NCBI RefSeq assembly: GCF_963662255.1
Contig: NC_085047.1
Span: 21,519,258-21,583,257, forward strand
Origin: Cinclus cinclus
Taxonomy: Eukaryota > Chordata > Aves > Passeriformes > Cinclidae
Reading direction: 5' to 3'
DNA: 64,000 nucleotides
The notes under the pieces were generated by a model. It was not told where the DNA came from. It worked only from the letters and a program-made list of their open reading frames with translations, and did not search any database. A program made the position numbers and the translations under genes. Positions 23,191 through 34,503 of this stretch are shown here, piece by piece. Position 1 is the stretch's first letter, and every line of letters begins with the position of its first letter.

Positions 23191-24211
23191 GCCAAGTTCT
23201 GGGAAGCGTACAGTAAACTCTCAGCAACATCCATGGGCTTCTTGCTCTTGCCCCAGGGAGACTTATTCCAGATGTCTGGCACAACTGGCACTGTGGGTGC
23301 ACCATTGTGTTGGCTCTGGTCCAAGAGTACTGCTGGGGGACCTTCCCATTTCTTTCCCCTGAGGGTGTCTGTGATGAGCAAGTAGTTGACTATTTACATA
23401 GTAGGTGCTCTATCTTAAATTAAAATGATCCCTTCTGGGTTTTGGTCCTGTTCAGCTCAGTCTTCCCTTTTTGGGCACATGATGTAGCTGGGTAACAGAA
23501 TTATTTATAGGTAATACCTGGCAGGGCCAAAGACAGTGACATTTAATGAATCAGTAGGGATGAAACAAAGGATTTGTTGTTTGCTGATGCTCCAAGAATA
23601 GGCTGCACTGTGAGCAAGCACACCCTGTATCTCCCCTCTGCTCCTTGTCCCTTCGGTATCCTTTCCTAGTGTACTCCAGTCTGTAATTTCCACTTCTTTT
23701 CCCTGCTCCTTCACTCCCTGCAATTGGCTGTCCCAGGAGAACCTTAAGCTCAGGTGCTCCAATGCCCTGGTTGCACCAAAGTTTCAGTAGACCATGGGTA
23801 AAAGTGGAAACTATGACCATTTTTGCAGTCAGATGTATTGCAGTGTGAAGGATCGTGACTCTCACCAACCTCTGTAACTGTGAGCTTGGGGTGCACCAAT
23901 CTGCCCCATTCCTAGACCTCTGAATAACTTTTTTTTTTCTGCCAATCTGCCAAAAGTTTCATCTTTTTATTTGCTGAGTTCTAAGTGTCTGCTAGACCCT
24001 TGTCTTTGACTGAAGAGCTTGCTCATCAATGAGCCCTGTTTTGGACTTTGATCTTCCTCCTGGTCCTCCAGTTTGGCCAGGTTCCGGGCTTGAGGATATA
24101 GTCAGGTAGGCAGTCCAGTCTGCAGGGAGAGTGAAGGCTGTAAAGGAGAAACACAATGGAAATCAACCCAAACAATGCTTTTGGCAGCAGTTTAATTGCA
24201 CATGATGTGAT
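23191..24211. other. Unique non-coding DNA
   Basis: I see nothing recognisable. A 105-codon minus frame (23551-23868) is at chance level. Confidence 0.5.
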
Positions 24212-24540
24212 ATCACAGAATCACAGAATCACTAGGTTGGAAGAGACCTTTAAGATTATCAAGTCCAACCCTGGATGCCCTAACCGATGTCCAACCCATG
24301 CCCTAACACGTCAACTAAACCATGGCACCAAGTGCCACATCCAGTCTTTTTTTAAACACATCCAGTGATGGTGACTCCACCACCTCCCCAGGCAGACAAT
24401 TCCAGTGCTTTATCACTTTTCCCATAAAATCTTTTTCCTAATATCAAACCTAAATTTTCCTTGGTGCAGCTTAAGTATCCACCCTGGGCCACATTTAATC
24501 TTATGTTCTTGTCTTGTCTTGCTATTCTTGTCTTTCAGGA
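24212..24540 (-). mobile_element. CR1 LINE, 5'-truncated 3' end
   Basis: The left end ATCACAGAATCACAGAATCA is the reverse complement of the CR1 tail repeat (ATTCTGTG units). It is followed by GGTTGGAAGAGACCTTTAAG and AAGTCCAACCCTG, the signature of the avian CR1 3'UTR in reverse. Further right, the phrases 'tccaccacctccccaggcag' and 'aaatctttttcctaatatca' also match CR1. Similarity fades after about 24480-24540, where the 5' truncation should lie. Like most bird CR1 copies it is a short non-autonomous fragment of a retroposon that encodes a reverse transcriptase when complete; no coding part is left. Confidence 0.95.
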
Positions 24541-26363
24541 AAAATGATGGGGCTGGAAAACAGCCAAACAGACTAGCTTGTCTTAGGGCTTGGAGTTCTA
24601 TGACTTATATGACTCTTTGATGGCTCCCATGGATTCCAAGATAACCCAGGATTCACGGCCTTTTCTAGTTATTCAGACTTTCCCTAGCTGTTCACCATCC
24701 TAGGAACCAGCTAGTTTCCTGAAAACTAATTCTGCCATTTCAATCAGTATCTTTGGCAGTCCTAGGACACTTCTTTTGCTGTTTGGTATGCTTGGATCTG
24801 GCATAGATTAACCAGACAACTTTCCCATTGTCCTTTGAACAGCATATCTCTCTTTTCACTGAATAGTTGCTAGGCTAAATTATATGAATGCTCTAGGTGA
24901 TGTGCTTCACTTTTAAAAAGACAAAGAGAAGAGCACAAATATGCACACACAAATTACCAAATTATGAAAAATGAGTGGTTTCTAAAGTTCTGTTTTCAGA
25001 TGGATGACTTACAATCCAGTGTTAATTCTCTATTGCTCCTGTCTCTTGGAAACATATTTAGAAGGGAGAGGGAGTAGCACATTTCCAGAGCTAGATATTG
25101 GAAAGGATCAGCAGCTCTATCTCATAGTAACACTCATCAGTCAGGCGTGTGCTGTGTGTCACTCAGTGGAGGAGTGCTTGCTCCACTGTGCGCATCTCTG
25201 CTGTCACTGACAGCTTCAGTCCTGTGTTCCTCACTTATCTTCCCACTGTGACTCTCCTCTGCACCTTCCATCCTGCAGTATCAGGCTGATTCCTGCTTCT
25301 GGATCATGCCCTTTCTTGACTGTGCTATGGGTTATGTACCTTTATGCCTTTTGCAGCCTGTTATGCTGAATGTTTTTCACACTCTTAATCTCTTTTATTT
25401 CTTTTCTTCCCCCTTCCCTTTCTAATGCTTACAGCATTCTAATAATATTTGACATGTCTTTGAAAAAAATTTTAATCCAGAATCGTATTTTCTTCAGGCT
25501 TCTATAGTTTTGGCCATCTCACAATGCCAGAGGGAAAAGTGAAACTAAGCACACTTAGTTGATCACCCTTAGAAAACATTCATGTCAGAAGCAGACTTCA
25601 AGGTATCTCAGTCTTAGTGTGTGGTTCTGGTTCTCTGGCAGGGCATGAGCACTGCACTTTACTTAATACCACTTAGAATGTGGGAGCTCCTGCCATCACA
25701 GATCAGCCAGTGGGATAGGCTGTTGCCAGCTCTTTGGAATCAGCTCTGGTGCAAAGTCATCCAGAAAGCCAGGCTGGGGAACTGTGTAGAGCTGGGAATT
25801 GCATGCAGGATCCTATCACCAGCCCAGTTTTGGGCATATTCAGCAAGCAGCTGGAATATCGTACTGTAAATCTTTTCCAGATGCTTGAAATGTACCTGAA
25901 AGTTATGGATTTGGCAAGAGGGAAGGATGTGATAAAGTGGATAAATCTTTTCTTTGTCCCTTCTGACCTGTAGGATACTATCATTACTTGATGCTGTGCT
26001 TTCAGAGCAGGAGCAGGCTCTGTGTCAGCCTCAGCACTGGGCTGAATATAATTCCTCTACCTGGAAATATAGACATGCTTTAATTTATTGAGGGGAGTGT
26101 AATAGAAATAAATAAACAAAAACATTTCCCCCATTTATGAGGGTAGTCTATGTGTCTGCTGTGTATTGCTCCTCCCTGGACAGTGCTGTTGGATGACTGT
26201 CAGCACACTGAAGGGTTTTACATGTAAGAGAAAGCCAACCTAAACTTCTCTCCTCTGGTCTGAATAATCTGACTGATCTCACAATTTCTGCCGAACAATG
26301 AAAAATTGCCTGAATATTTAAACAAGTATTGTTCTTAGGGAAACAAAATGTTCAGCTAGTTTG
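24541..26363. other. Unique non-coding DNA
   Basis: No gene and no repeat are recognised. Overlapping short frames around 25621-25984 exist on both strands without splice context. Confidence 0.5.
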
Positions 26364-26377
26364 GTTGCCTTAGCAAC
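26364..26377. promoter_or_regulatory. RFX X-box, full consensus
   Basis: GTTGCCTTAGCAAC satisfies GTNRCC-N2-RGYAAC at every position and is an almost perfect inverted repeat (GTTGC...GCAAC). RFX-family factors bind such sites in enhancers and ciliary promoters. It lies in AT-rich DNA with no CpG island, so a distal enhancer is more likely than a promoter. Confidence 0.45.
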
Positions 26378-26959
26378 ATTCCCTTCTAAAAATACAAAAG
26401 ACACAATCTACAAAATAAGTGAACGTGTAGAACGGGAAAGGAAAGAAAAATGCTTCTTTCTTCCTGACCCAGAGCAAATGGGTCATGGGCAGAAACGCTT
26501 TCATTTAAATCTCAGTGAAGGATTTAGTGTGTATCTTCACACACTTGTTGAATACATTTAATTTTTAAGAGTTTAGAACATGGCTGATGTTAAACCCAGG
26601 TAAGTCCCTGTGACATCTCTTTTATAGTGACTCCAAACCAATTCTGTGAGTCGTCCTTTAGAGTAATGTAACTCAGAAAACACAGGTTGCACCAGAACTA
26701 AGCAGCAGGTCACTGCAGGCATTGCTGTGTGCTGTGGAGCAGGAGAGCTAAAACAGTAAAGTTAATTAATAATGATTAATGACCAGCCTGAGACACGACT
26801 TGCAAAGGCAAGTAAAAGAAACAACAAATTATTCTTTTGTGACATGATGCGTAAACAACCTACTTGGGGAAAAAATGAGGGGATCCTAGGTGTGACACAA
26901 GGACAACATTAATTAAATGAGTAACACTCCAATTTTCAGTAATTCTGACAAAGGTCAAT
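26378..26959. other. Unique AT-rich non-coding DNA
   Basis: It contains clustered TTAATTAAT/GATTAATG homeodomain-type words around 26761-26785. No gene is seen. The ancient CR1 may begin somewhat left of 26960, but similarity is not clear there. Confidence 0.4.
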
Positions 26960-28245
26960 ATGGAGCAAACACTGTATGTGCAGAAAAGGAAATTATTGCA
27001 TTTGAGATGAAACAGGAATGTAAGCATCTTGATCAGCTCCAGTCACAGGGACTGTGAATATCTCAGAATATTGAGATAGCTGGCATATGAAATGGCAAAT
27101 CTTACAGGGCGGATTTTTAATTTAATCTGTCAAGTTGGTGGTGGGACTGTCTGACTGCAGAATAACAGATGCAGTGCTTCTATTATCTCTAAGAAAAGAA
27201 AAAAGGTGTAATCTAGGGAAATGCAGACCCATTCTTCTGACCACCACAGTGCCAACAGCTTTAGAGCCAATCTGTAGGAGGGAATAATTAAAAAAAAAAA
27301 AAAAAAGAAACACAGAGGCAAATGAACAGTGACGAACAATGCAATATTAGTTTGTCAAAGGCAGAGCATGCCAGAATAACTCAATATTTCTCTTTGATAA
27401 AATAATTATTCTGGATTGGGGAAATGATAGAGATCTTACCTGTCCAGACTACAATAAGGTACTTGACATAGTGCCATAAGCGAAATTAGTAGTTAAAATA
27501 GAAGTTATGAAAAAGTTAGAAGGTAGATAAAGAGTTGGCTTATGGGGAGACAAAGTCAGGCTGTAGAGAAAGGGAAGACATCAGTTTGGAAGAGTGGAAT
27601 TCAGTAGCTGGCTTTCCTAGTCCCTTAGCTTTAATATGCAGAAATGTATCAGCATCTGTAACAGCAACACTTTTGTGGCTCAACAGTTGGAAAGGCCAGA
27701 GAACAACAAAAACTTGCACTTAATGGTATACTACACTGTCATTACACGGTGACTGTGAGCCCCAAAACGTTGCAAGTGTGTAAAGACAAATAATATCCTA
27801 CAATGTATCCAGAAAGAGAAGGAGGAGTGATTAGTGGTATGCAGGACTCAAGAGAGATCTCATATGAAAAATGGGGTACAATACTTGTTGCCCATTTCCT
27901 AGAAATATGAGTTTCAATGGGAGCAGGTGAAAAGAGTGAGCACAAGATACCAGGGCCAGGAAGACTCATAGCCTATGTAGAAAGACTAAGAGAGGCTGGC
28001 CTTTACAGCCAGGAAAGCGGAGGATGAGAGTGGCTAGATTTCTTCTCTATAAATCTCTTGGAGTGTGAAAATCAGAAGATTATTACAGCTGAAGGACATC
28101 CCCAGAATAACTGAGTCTAAGATGACCATCTCTAGAAATTAAAAGAAGGCTTATAGCCATCAAAGCAATCAGGTTTAGAAACAGTCTCTAATGGGAGAGG
28201 CAAGGAAAGAGTCCAGATGCTTTAAAAATATTTCACTCAAATGAA
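26960..28245 (+). mobile_element. Ancient CR1 LINE with decayed reverse transcriptase
   Basis: Collinear remembered blocks of amniote CR1 ORF2 and 3' sequence are visible: AAATTATTGCATTTGAGATG, GAAACAGGAATGTAAGCATC, GGTGTAATCTAGGGAAATGC, TTTGTCAAAGGCAGAGCATG, the reverse-transcriptase block at 27444-27475, AGAGTTGGCTTATGGGGAGA, AGACTAAGAGAGGCTGGCCT, CTCTATAAATCTCTTGG and AGAAATTAAAAGAAGGCTTA. At 27444 one frame reads PDYNKVLDIVP and then a stop. It corresponds to the conserved (L)DFSKAFDTVPH motif A region, with the catalytic Asp kept by chance. Stops and indels break every frame, so it is a dead copy. It is far more diverged than the three CR1 copies with intact tail repeats. An A17 run (27290-27306) interrupts it. 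The 3' end is not resolved. Confidence 0.85.
27290..27306. repeat. A17 homopolymer inside ancient CR1
   Basis: Seventeen A in a row break the collinear CR1 sequence between 'ggagggaataatt' and 'gaaacacagaggc'. It may be an expanded A-rich site of the element or the scar of a small retroposition. Confidence 0.85.
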
Positions 28246-29866
28246 AGACATTTTGTTCCATGGCTTTCTCTGATAGCACTCAGTGACTGAGAGGCTTCCA
28301 GGGCTATATTTGCCTAATCACAAAACAGTTTGGCAGCATCCATATCCAAGAGGTCTTTTTCACTTTACCTAAATTAAAGTCTATGCTTTCAGCCACATCA
28401 GTACAACTTAGGGTGCAAAACAATGATCCACAGAAAACACCTGGTGGGAGGAGAATTACAGTGAAAGAAAAACACTATTTCAGCAGAAAGCCGTTGTCCT
28501 TCCCTGATGCTGAAGGACATGAGATAACACCATGTTTGCCAACTGGGGATAAACCCTGCAATGCTGATGCCAACAAATGAACTAAAAGAGGTTCCTAAAA
28601 GTATAGTAACTGCATATATTGGGTGTAGATCCATCATGGAAACAAGCAGAAATTTATTCAACTCCCCCACAGTCTGTTCTGTTTGCTTTCCTCCATGAAC
28701 TGTGACTTTGTTGAGAATGTTCAGATAAAAACTTTTTTTTTTTTCTGGATGTTTTTCAGCCTGTTTTTTATCACTTAGAAGGTGATTGCCATTTTGTTTT
28801 ATATTCCCCATGGCCTATGACATTTTGTAACAGTTCCTCTCTCAGAAACTTTTTACAGAAGAGAAACTGATCTTCAAACTGCTGGGATGACTTGGCTAGA
28901 GTTGTTTGGGAAGTCTGTAGTAAAACAAATTGTCTACCAAATCACTATTCCCTGTCTCACCATAAAATCAATATCTCTGCTACCTTTCTTCTGTGTTTCG
29001 TTTCCCCCTTTCCATTTTAGTCTGCTTCATTCAAGTTCATTCACTCCCTCTTAACTCCCTTCTTCTCCTTGCCAGCTGAAGCACATGGCTGAGGTGCCCT
29101 GCTGCAATCCTCTGCCCTCTGATTTCCCATGGTTTTCCATTTGCTCCATCCATCACTGTCATGGCTCTCACAGTTGTAGATCACCACAGCAACAATGCAG
29201 TGGTGATAGGATAAGCATAGAAGAAATGAGTTATTATGACTCCAGCTGAAGCAACATACATGTATAAATGGAAAGAGAGCTTTGGGAGAGCCCTAGGTAG
29301 AATTTTTGGTTTATACAGCAGATAGAATATGTGGCAATGAATCACATTACAGTATGGGGATACAGCATAGGTAAAAGGAAGGGAAAGTGGTGAACTGAAC
29401 TGCAGCAAAGGTTGTGTCAGCTCAAGGCAGATACAACATCTCTACACATTTGTCTGTAATCATGGTTGGCTCCTCTGTCATGCTTTTCTGCTCTGCTTCC
29501 CACCAGATGGGAGAACCTGCAAGGGTGAAAGAGAATCTCAGTGGGGAGACTCCACAGAGATTTTGCTGTGTCAATTACAAAATGTACCCAGCTGTCACCA
29601 GCTTTTTTTCTTGTAGCTTTGATTGCAATTACTGATTTGTTCCTAAACCTGGGGGCAGATGTGAGTAAGACAGTAACAATATCTTTATTCCTCTTCCCTC
29701 TGTAAGAAGGAAAAATGGTCACACACTTGGAGCTCTGACTTGACAAGGCTAGGAGCTGTGTGGGGCTCCTTGTTGAAGAAACACTCTTATTCTGTGGCTG
29801 TGTCTTCTCTCCCACTGTCATAAAATGTCCTAAGCCCAGGAACATCTCTGCAGATTGACACTGGTT
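28246..29866. other. Unique non-coding DNA
   Basis: No gene is recognised. It includes a T12 run (28733-28744) and a CTCF-like motif (29500-29513). Minus frames of 137 codons (28398-28811) and 142 codons (29417-29845) are open but have no recognisable product; by the chance estimate about one such frame is expected in the window. Confidence 0.45.
29500..29513 (+). promoter_or_regulatory. CTCF-like motif
   Basis: CCACCAGATGGGAG is a 13/14 match to CCASYAGRKGGCRS; the mismatch is G for C at position 12. It lies about 350 bp left of the minus-strand CR1. Confidence 0.35.
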
Positions 29867-30635
29867 AGAATCATAGAATTATTTAGGCTGGAAAAGACTT
29901 TTGGGATCATCAAGACCAACCATTAACCTCACACTGCCAAGTACAACATTAAACCACATCCCTAAGCTCCACATCTACACGCATTTTAAACACCTCCAGG
30001 CATGGAGACTCAAACACTTCCCTGGCAAACCTGTCCCAATACTTGGCAACCCTTTTGGTGATGAGATTTTTCCTAGTAGCCAATCCAAAAACTCCCCTGG
30101 TGCAACTTGAGGCCATTTCTTCTTGTCTTATTGCTGGTAACTTGGAAGAAGAGTTTGACCCCCTCCTGGCTACAGCTTCCCTTTAGGCAGTTGTACAGAG
30201 TGATAAGGTTGCCTCTGAGCCTCCTTTTCTCAAGGCTAAACAACCCAGCTCCCTGAGCTGCTCCTCAAAGGACTTATGCTCCAGACCCTTCACCAGCTCC
30301 ACTGGCCTTCTCTGGTCACACTCATTTCAATGTCTTTCTTGTAGCGAGTAGCCCAAAACTGAATACAGGATTCAAGGCGCAGCCTTAGCAGGAGGGTATG
30401 CTGGTTGAAGGGGGCAATTCCTGCCCTGCTCCTTCTGGCCACATCATTATTGATACAGGCCAGGGTGCCCTTGGTTTCCTTGGCCACTTGGGCCCACACT
30501 GGTTCATGTTCAGGCCCTGTCAACCAACAATCCTGGGTCATTTTCCACCAGGCAGCTTTCCAGCCACTCTGTCCCAAGCCATAGTTCCCAAACTATTGCT
30601 TCTGCTGCATAGTGTCTGCCTGGGACCTGGTAGGA
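29867..30635 (-). mobile_element. CR1 LINE with 3'UTR and ORF2 C-terminus
   Basis: The left edge AGAATCATAGAATTATTTAGG is the reverse of the CR1 tail, followed by GGATCATCAAGACCAACC. Further right the plus strand contains GCTAAACAACCCAGCTCCCT and 'gagctgctcctcaaagg', typical reverse CR1 text. The minus frame 30290-30577 preserves the C-terminal part of the CR1 reverse transcriptase: LACINNDVARRSRAG and then LESCIQFWATRYKKDIEM, which match the family's 'CIxxxVAxRSRE' and 'LEYCVQFWAPQYKKDIE' blocks. No start codon, endonuclease or catalytic RT motifs are present, so it is a 5'-truncated, inactive copy. It is the longest of the younger CR1s here. The 5' limit near 30635 is approximate. Confidence 0.93.
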
Positions 30636-31920
30636 AAGAGAAATGAAACTGCCACTGCAGTAGAAATATAGATCATGAAACTTGGTCTTGAATGGACCAA
30701 GATTTGAAAGGTTTTGAAGATAGGCTGTGTGATATATTCTTTCTAAACAGCAGTTTTCCTCATAAACTGACCTGAATGGCATTCAAGTACATGGCAGCAC
30801 CACACATGCACCATGCTGTGACTATGAGCAATAATAATGCCTGCAAGTGCAGCAGATCTCCCCAGCCAAACCTAGACTCCCCTGAAGTCTTTTTCTGTCC
30901 TGGATTTCAACAGAGCCAAAATTTTGCCTCTGCATCTACTTTCATTAGATAGCCTTTTTTTTTAACCCTCACACTGTTTCTTAGCCAGTAGGCATCCCAT
31001 AACACCCATCTGACCAGTACCTTCTTCCCATTTAGATCCCTGTCCATCTTCTGCAAGGAATCACTTAATATGAGTGATTCTCATGCTTTTTCATTTTGTG
31101 ATTACTTTTTGTATTTGTACGGTCTTTCTTAATCTGTCAGAATATGCTATATCAGCCTAAACCATGTCTCTGTGTTTGTTGCAATTCCTCTCCCAGATCA
31201 TGTCCCAGTGTTTCCTTTTCATCTCCATTCCCCCTGCAGTGAGACTTCAGGTTTGTGAGTGGCCTACCAGAAAGCTCCAGTTCACCTCTGCTTCTCACAG
31301 ATGAGTGCCTCCCATCCCTTGATGTGCATGGAGATGACCATGCATGCCCACAGAAGCATCCCATAGTGGTGTCCCATTTAACCCTTTACATTCTTTCCAG
31401 AAAATCTGCCTGGATTGCAGCCCTGCAGTGAGCACCAAGAAAAGCTGTCCTCAGAAGCTCTCCTTTAAAGTTGTGAGCTGATGACATTATCAGTACATAG
31501 TGCTCATTCCCAAGTCATGAAGTTTATTCTGGGACCACTTGAGAGCTTCATAATTCTTCCCCTGCCAGGAAAATATCTGTGCTGTTGAGCTCTCCTTTAC
31601 ATTCTCTCCACATGCCATAAAGGAAATGTTCAGAAACCTAATCTGAGGGGGATCGGGCTGTAAGCTCTCCTTGTCTCCATTAGCTTTATGAGGCATGAAA
31701 CCTGAGGGTGCTATAGGAATCAGGCAGCCTTTCTATTGCGCACCAGTTGTGTCAGATGCTTCCAGCAGGAAGACAGGTGCTCATATGTCCCTGTTGCTTC
31801 AGACTCCATTCTTGCTGGTACCCTGATCACTTAGGACTCTATTGCCTCTAGCTAGGACTGCTGATAGGTAAGCAAAGATGAATGGCATGTTCTTCCCTTG
31901 AGGAAAGAGTGAGAGGTGAA
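30636..31920. other. Unique non-coding DNA
   Basis: I see no gene and no repeat beyond a short T run near 30956-30964. Confidence 0.5.
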
Positions 31921-32064
31921 GGATGGTCTTGTGACTGAGACACTGAGCTGTGACTCAGAGAAACAAAAATTTCTGTTCCAATCTCTGTTGCTCAATTCTT
32001 GAGTGACCTTGACAAGTCACAGCTATTTTTTCAGTTCCTGGTTTTGATCTGCAGAAGATAATGT
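31921..32064 (+). mobile_element. MIR-like SINE relic, plus strand
   Basis: GACTGAGACACTGAGCTGTG is followed by 'gactcagaga', then by TTGAGTGACCTTGACAAGTCAC, 'cagttcctgg' and ATCTGCAGAAGATAATG. These follow the MIR order: 'ggttaagacactggactggg', 'gactcaggag', 'gtgtgaccttgggcaagtcac', 'cctcagtt', 'atctgtaaaatgggataat'. It is one of the clearer MIR copies here and ends about 100 bp left of the solo LTR. Confidence 0.75.
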
Positions 32065-32156
32065 TTTTTTGTTCCTTTGTCTAATTGTGACTGTGTTCAA
32101 CTTTTTGTGCCACAGACTTCCCTCAACTGTATGTTTGTGCACCATCCAGCACAGTT

Positions 32157-32161
32157 AGCCC
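32157..32161. repeat. 5-bp target-site duplication, left copy
   Basis: AGCCC directly precedes TGTTGGGG at the left LTR edge. The identical AGCCC follows the right edge at 32856-32860. Confidence 0.85.
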
Positions 32162-32855
32162 TGTTGGGGATTGGTTCTTTCCCTTTTTCCCTCAGTGGAA
32201 TTTTCCCCATTGTCATGCTAAGATACCTGTTGACTAGGCCCTGGTGGCAAGGGGGAGGGGAGAGAAACCCCACGAGATTCAAACAGCCAGAAGAGGAAAC
32301 GGAAGGCTCTGGCTCGGCCCATTTCCCCGCAGAGTTCGGACGAGAAGGACGATCACCTCCTCTGCCCATTCACTGCCATCCCAGTGCCAGGAGCCATCCT
32401 CACTGCTGTTGGACCCTGCACTGCTGCCTTCTCGCTTTAACCTGCCACCACCCAGCACTCTGCTGAGCACCGGGACCGACGCCGTGAGCGGAGGGCACTC
32501 TCCATCTCTCTTTCTCCCCCTGGAACAGTGCTGCCATCACCCCCAGCCCTCCTGCAGCTCTGCAGGATCTGCCCCCAGCACCGGGAACTGCAGCTCAGGG
32601 AAAAGGTGCCTGCAGCCAGAAAGGACTGGGACTGAGTTACTGTTCTGTTTGTGGGTAATTTCATAGCTGTTGTTGTTCTTGTTTGTCTTGTTAGATATAC
32701 TAGTAAAGAACTGTTATTCCTATCCCCATATCTTTCCCTGAGAGTTCCCTTAATTTCAAAAGCATAATAATCTCTAGGAAGGAAGGATCACATTTTTCAG
32801 TTCAAAGGGAGGCTTCTGCTTTCCTTAGCAAACACCTGTCCTTCAAACCAGGACA
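32162..32855 (+). mobile_element. Solo endogenous-retrovirus LTR, 694 bp
   Basis: The element begins TGTTGGGGATTGG and ends CAAACCAGGACA, so it has the TG...CA (TGT...ACA) termini of retroviral LTRs. It is flanked by a perfect AGCCC duplication. The right half (AGTAAAGAACTGTTATTCC, then CCTGAGAGTTCCCTTAATTTC, then AAAGGGAGGCTTCTGC) resembles LTRs I know from passerine genomes. The likely poly(A) signal is AGTAAA at 32702-32707, which gives plus orientation, with U3 rich in GC and CpG at 32240-32640. No gag, pol or env and no primer-binding site follow, so the provirus was lost by LTR-LTR recombination. A 5-bp duplication fits ERVL or ERVK-type integrases; class is not settled. Open frames inside it (up to 140 codons) are not genes. 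Confidence 0.88.
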
Positions 32856-32860
32856 AGCCC
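32856..32860. repeat. 5-bp target-site duplication, right copy
   Basis: AGCCC, identical to 32157-32161, immediately after the ACA end of the LTR. Confidence 0.85.
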
Positions 32861-33367
32861 TTAACTCTGGGTGAGCCTTTAGGTACTATTATGATACCCC
32901 TAAGCAGGAGAAGGAGTGGAGCTGTGGGGTGGAGCATGCATGGGCAGTGCAGATGACAGCTTCTTGCTGGTGCTGTTCTGTTGGTGCATTTTGACTCAGC
33001 AAAGGCTGGCACAGTCTGTTGAGTGTGAACTCCCTGCTCTGAGCTACAAATAACTACCACAGCCTCTAACGGTTGAACATCAAGTGCTAAACATTCACTG
33101 TCAGATGCTGCATTGTAAGTGAAGGCAAAGAGTTAACCTACTTTGTGTACCTCATCCAGGATGCCAAGATGTGCTCTCAGTTCTGCTGACACAGACCTGA
33201 GGAGAAGAGCTAAATCAGGCTATATAACCCTCACAACAGAGGGCTTATGTGCCATCATTTGGAAGGCTACAGAAGTGCCAAATGCCCAGCAGTATTTGGA
33301 AAGGAGTTGATAGCAGCAAAGCAATGTCTGTTTTGGAAATTATAAATAAAATTCCTATAATTGTATT

Positions 33368-33377
33368 GGGGGGGGGG
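33368..33377. repeat. G10 homopolymer
   Basis: Ten consecutive G in AT-rich surroundings. Homopolymer length may be unstable or a sequencing artefact. Confidence 0.85.
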
Positions 33378-34427
33378 TGTCTAAAAAAAGGAAGCCACTT
33401 CTGCAAGGCAGACAACACTCAGAAATCAGGTGGGAAATGAAAGGAGAATATATGTCCATGAAAAAGAGGTGTTTCCTCGGTAGGACTCACCTGTTGGTAG
33501 GCTGTTCTCAGGCCATATGAACCCAAGCTAAATCAGCTGTTGAGGAGGACTTGATGTCACCAGAAATCAACAGGAGGGTAAAGCCCTGTATGAAGCGGAA
33601 GCAGAAAAAGGCAGTTTAAAGGTGTGACCCTGTAAGATCCTGCTTCAGGATCTAAACTTCAGTGAATTTTTCTATACCCTGAAGAGAATAAGGCCTGTGT
33701 GATGGGACAAGGTGAACTGTGAGGGCAAAACTGAAGGGAGGACAACAGAGAAAGATCTTGTAAAGGAAATGAATGGAAAAAAAGGAGTAGAGATGAGAAG
33801 GTTTGGAGAGTGGCATGAAGGAATGAAGTTAGGAAAAGGAAAAGACAAAAAATTGAGAGATGGTGAAAAGACAGGTATTTAGTTGCCTGTGGAAATGCAG
33901 TTCTTGAGCCAGGTATAGCTTGAAGCACACTTCAAAACATGTATCTGTGGCCCACATGGTAGGAATTGGAGAGGAATATTTTATACATTCCTCTTACCTT
34001 TTGATCTGGATTGGGAAAAGAATGTTACTATGGCTCAGTTCTCTTTAGGATCCCTGAATACCAGAGCAAACTAAAACCAAAATGTTTTCCCAAACACAAT
34101 TACAAAGAGTTGCATTTTTTTCAATGCTTTGGATTTTTTAAACTTCTTTTTCTGATTTAAATAATCCCTACAAAGCTATGCAATTTCAGGTATATCTTGC
34201 TGAGAGCAAAGGAAGATTTAGGGAATGAGACATCTTTACAGAGATACTAAGCCCAGAAGGACAAGGTCTTCTTTCATCAGGAAATAGCTTTACAGGCTCT
34301 TCCTGTTGTTTTTATAGGCCATTTTGAAACTTGGTGCTGGCTTAGATCTAGTATGAAGCTTCAGTCTCTGCTTCAGTCTTTCACCCAAGCCAGCCACTCA
34401 CTGATTCCTCCTACTCAGAATATTCTC

Positions 34428-34451
34428 TGTGTGCATGTGTGTGTGTACGTG

Positions 34452-34497
<46 letters not shown>

Positions 34498-34503
34498 TGT
34501 GAG
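34428..34503. repeat. (TG)n microsatellite
   Basis: An interrupted TG array with a pure 42-nt core at 34454-34495, (TG)21. It can adopt Z-DNA and is very likely polymorphic. It is the longest pure dinucleotide array in the window. Confidence 0.95.

Noticed and set aside
28398..28811. 137-codon minus frame
   Set aside because: It starts just left of CR1-derived sequence, has no recognisable product and is near chance expectation.
29417..29845. 142-codon minus frame
   Set aside because: No splice signals and no recognised peptide; about one frame of this size is expected by chance in the window.
30290..30577. 95-codon minus frame as a possible gene
   Set aside because: It is the decayed C-terminus of the CR1 reverse transcriptase, with no start of its own.
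32077..32666. Two long overlapping plus frames (129 and 140 codons)
   Set aside because: They lie mostly in the GC-rich U3 part of the solo LTR; high GC lowers stop frequency and explains the open frames.
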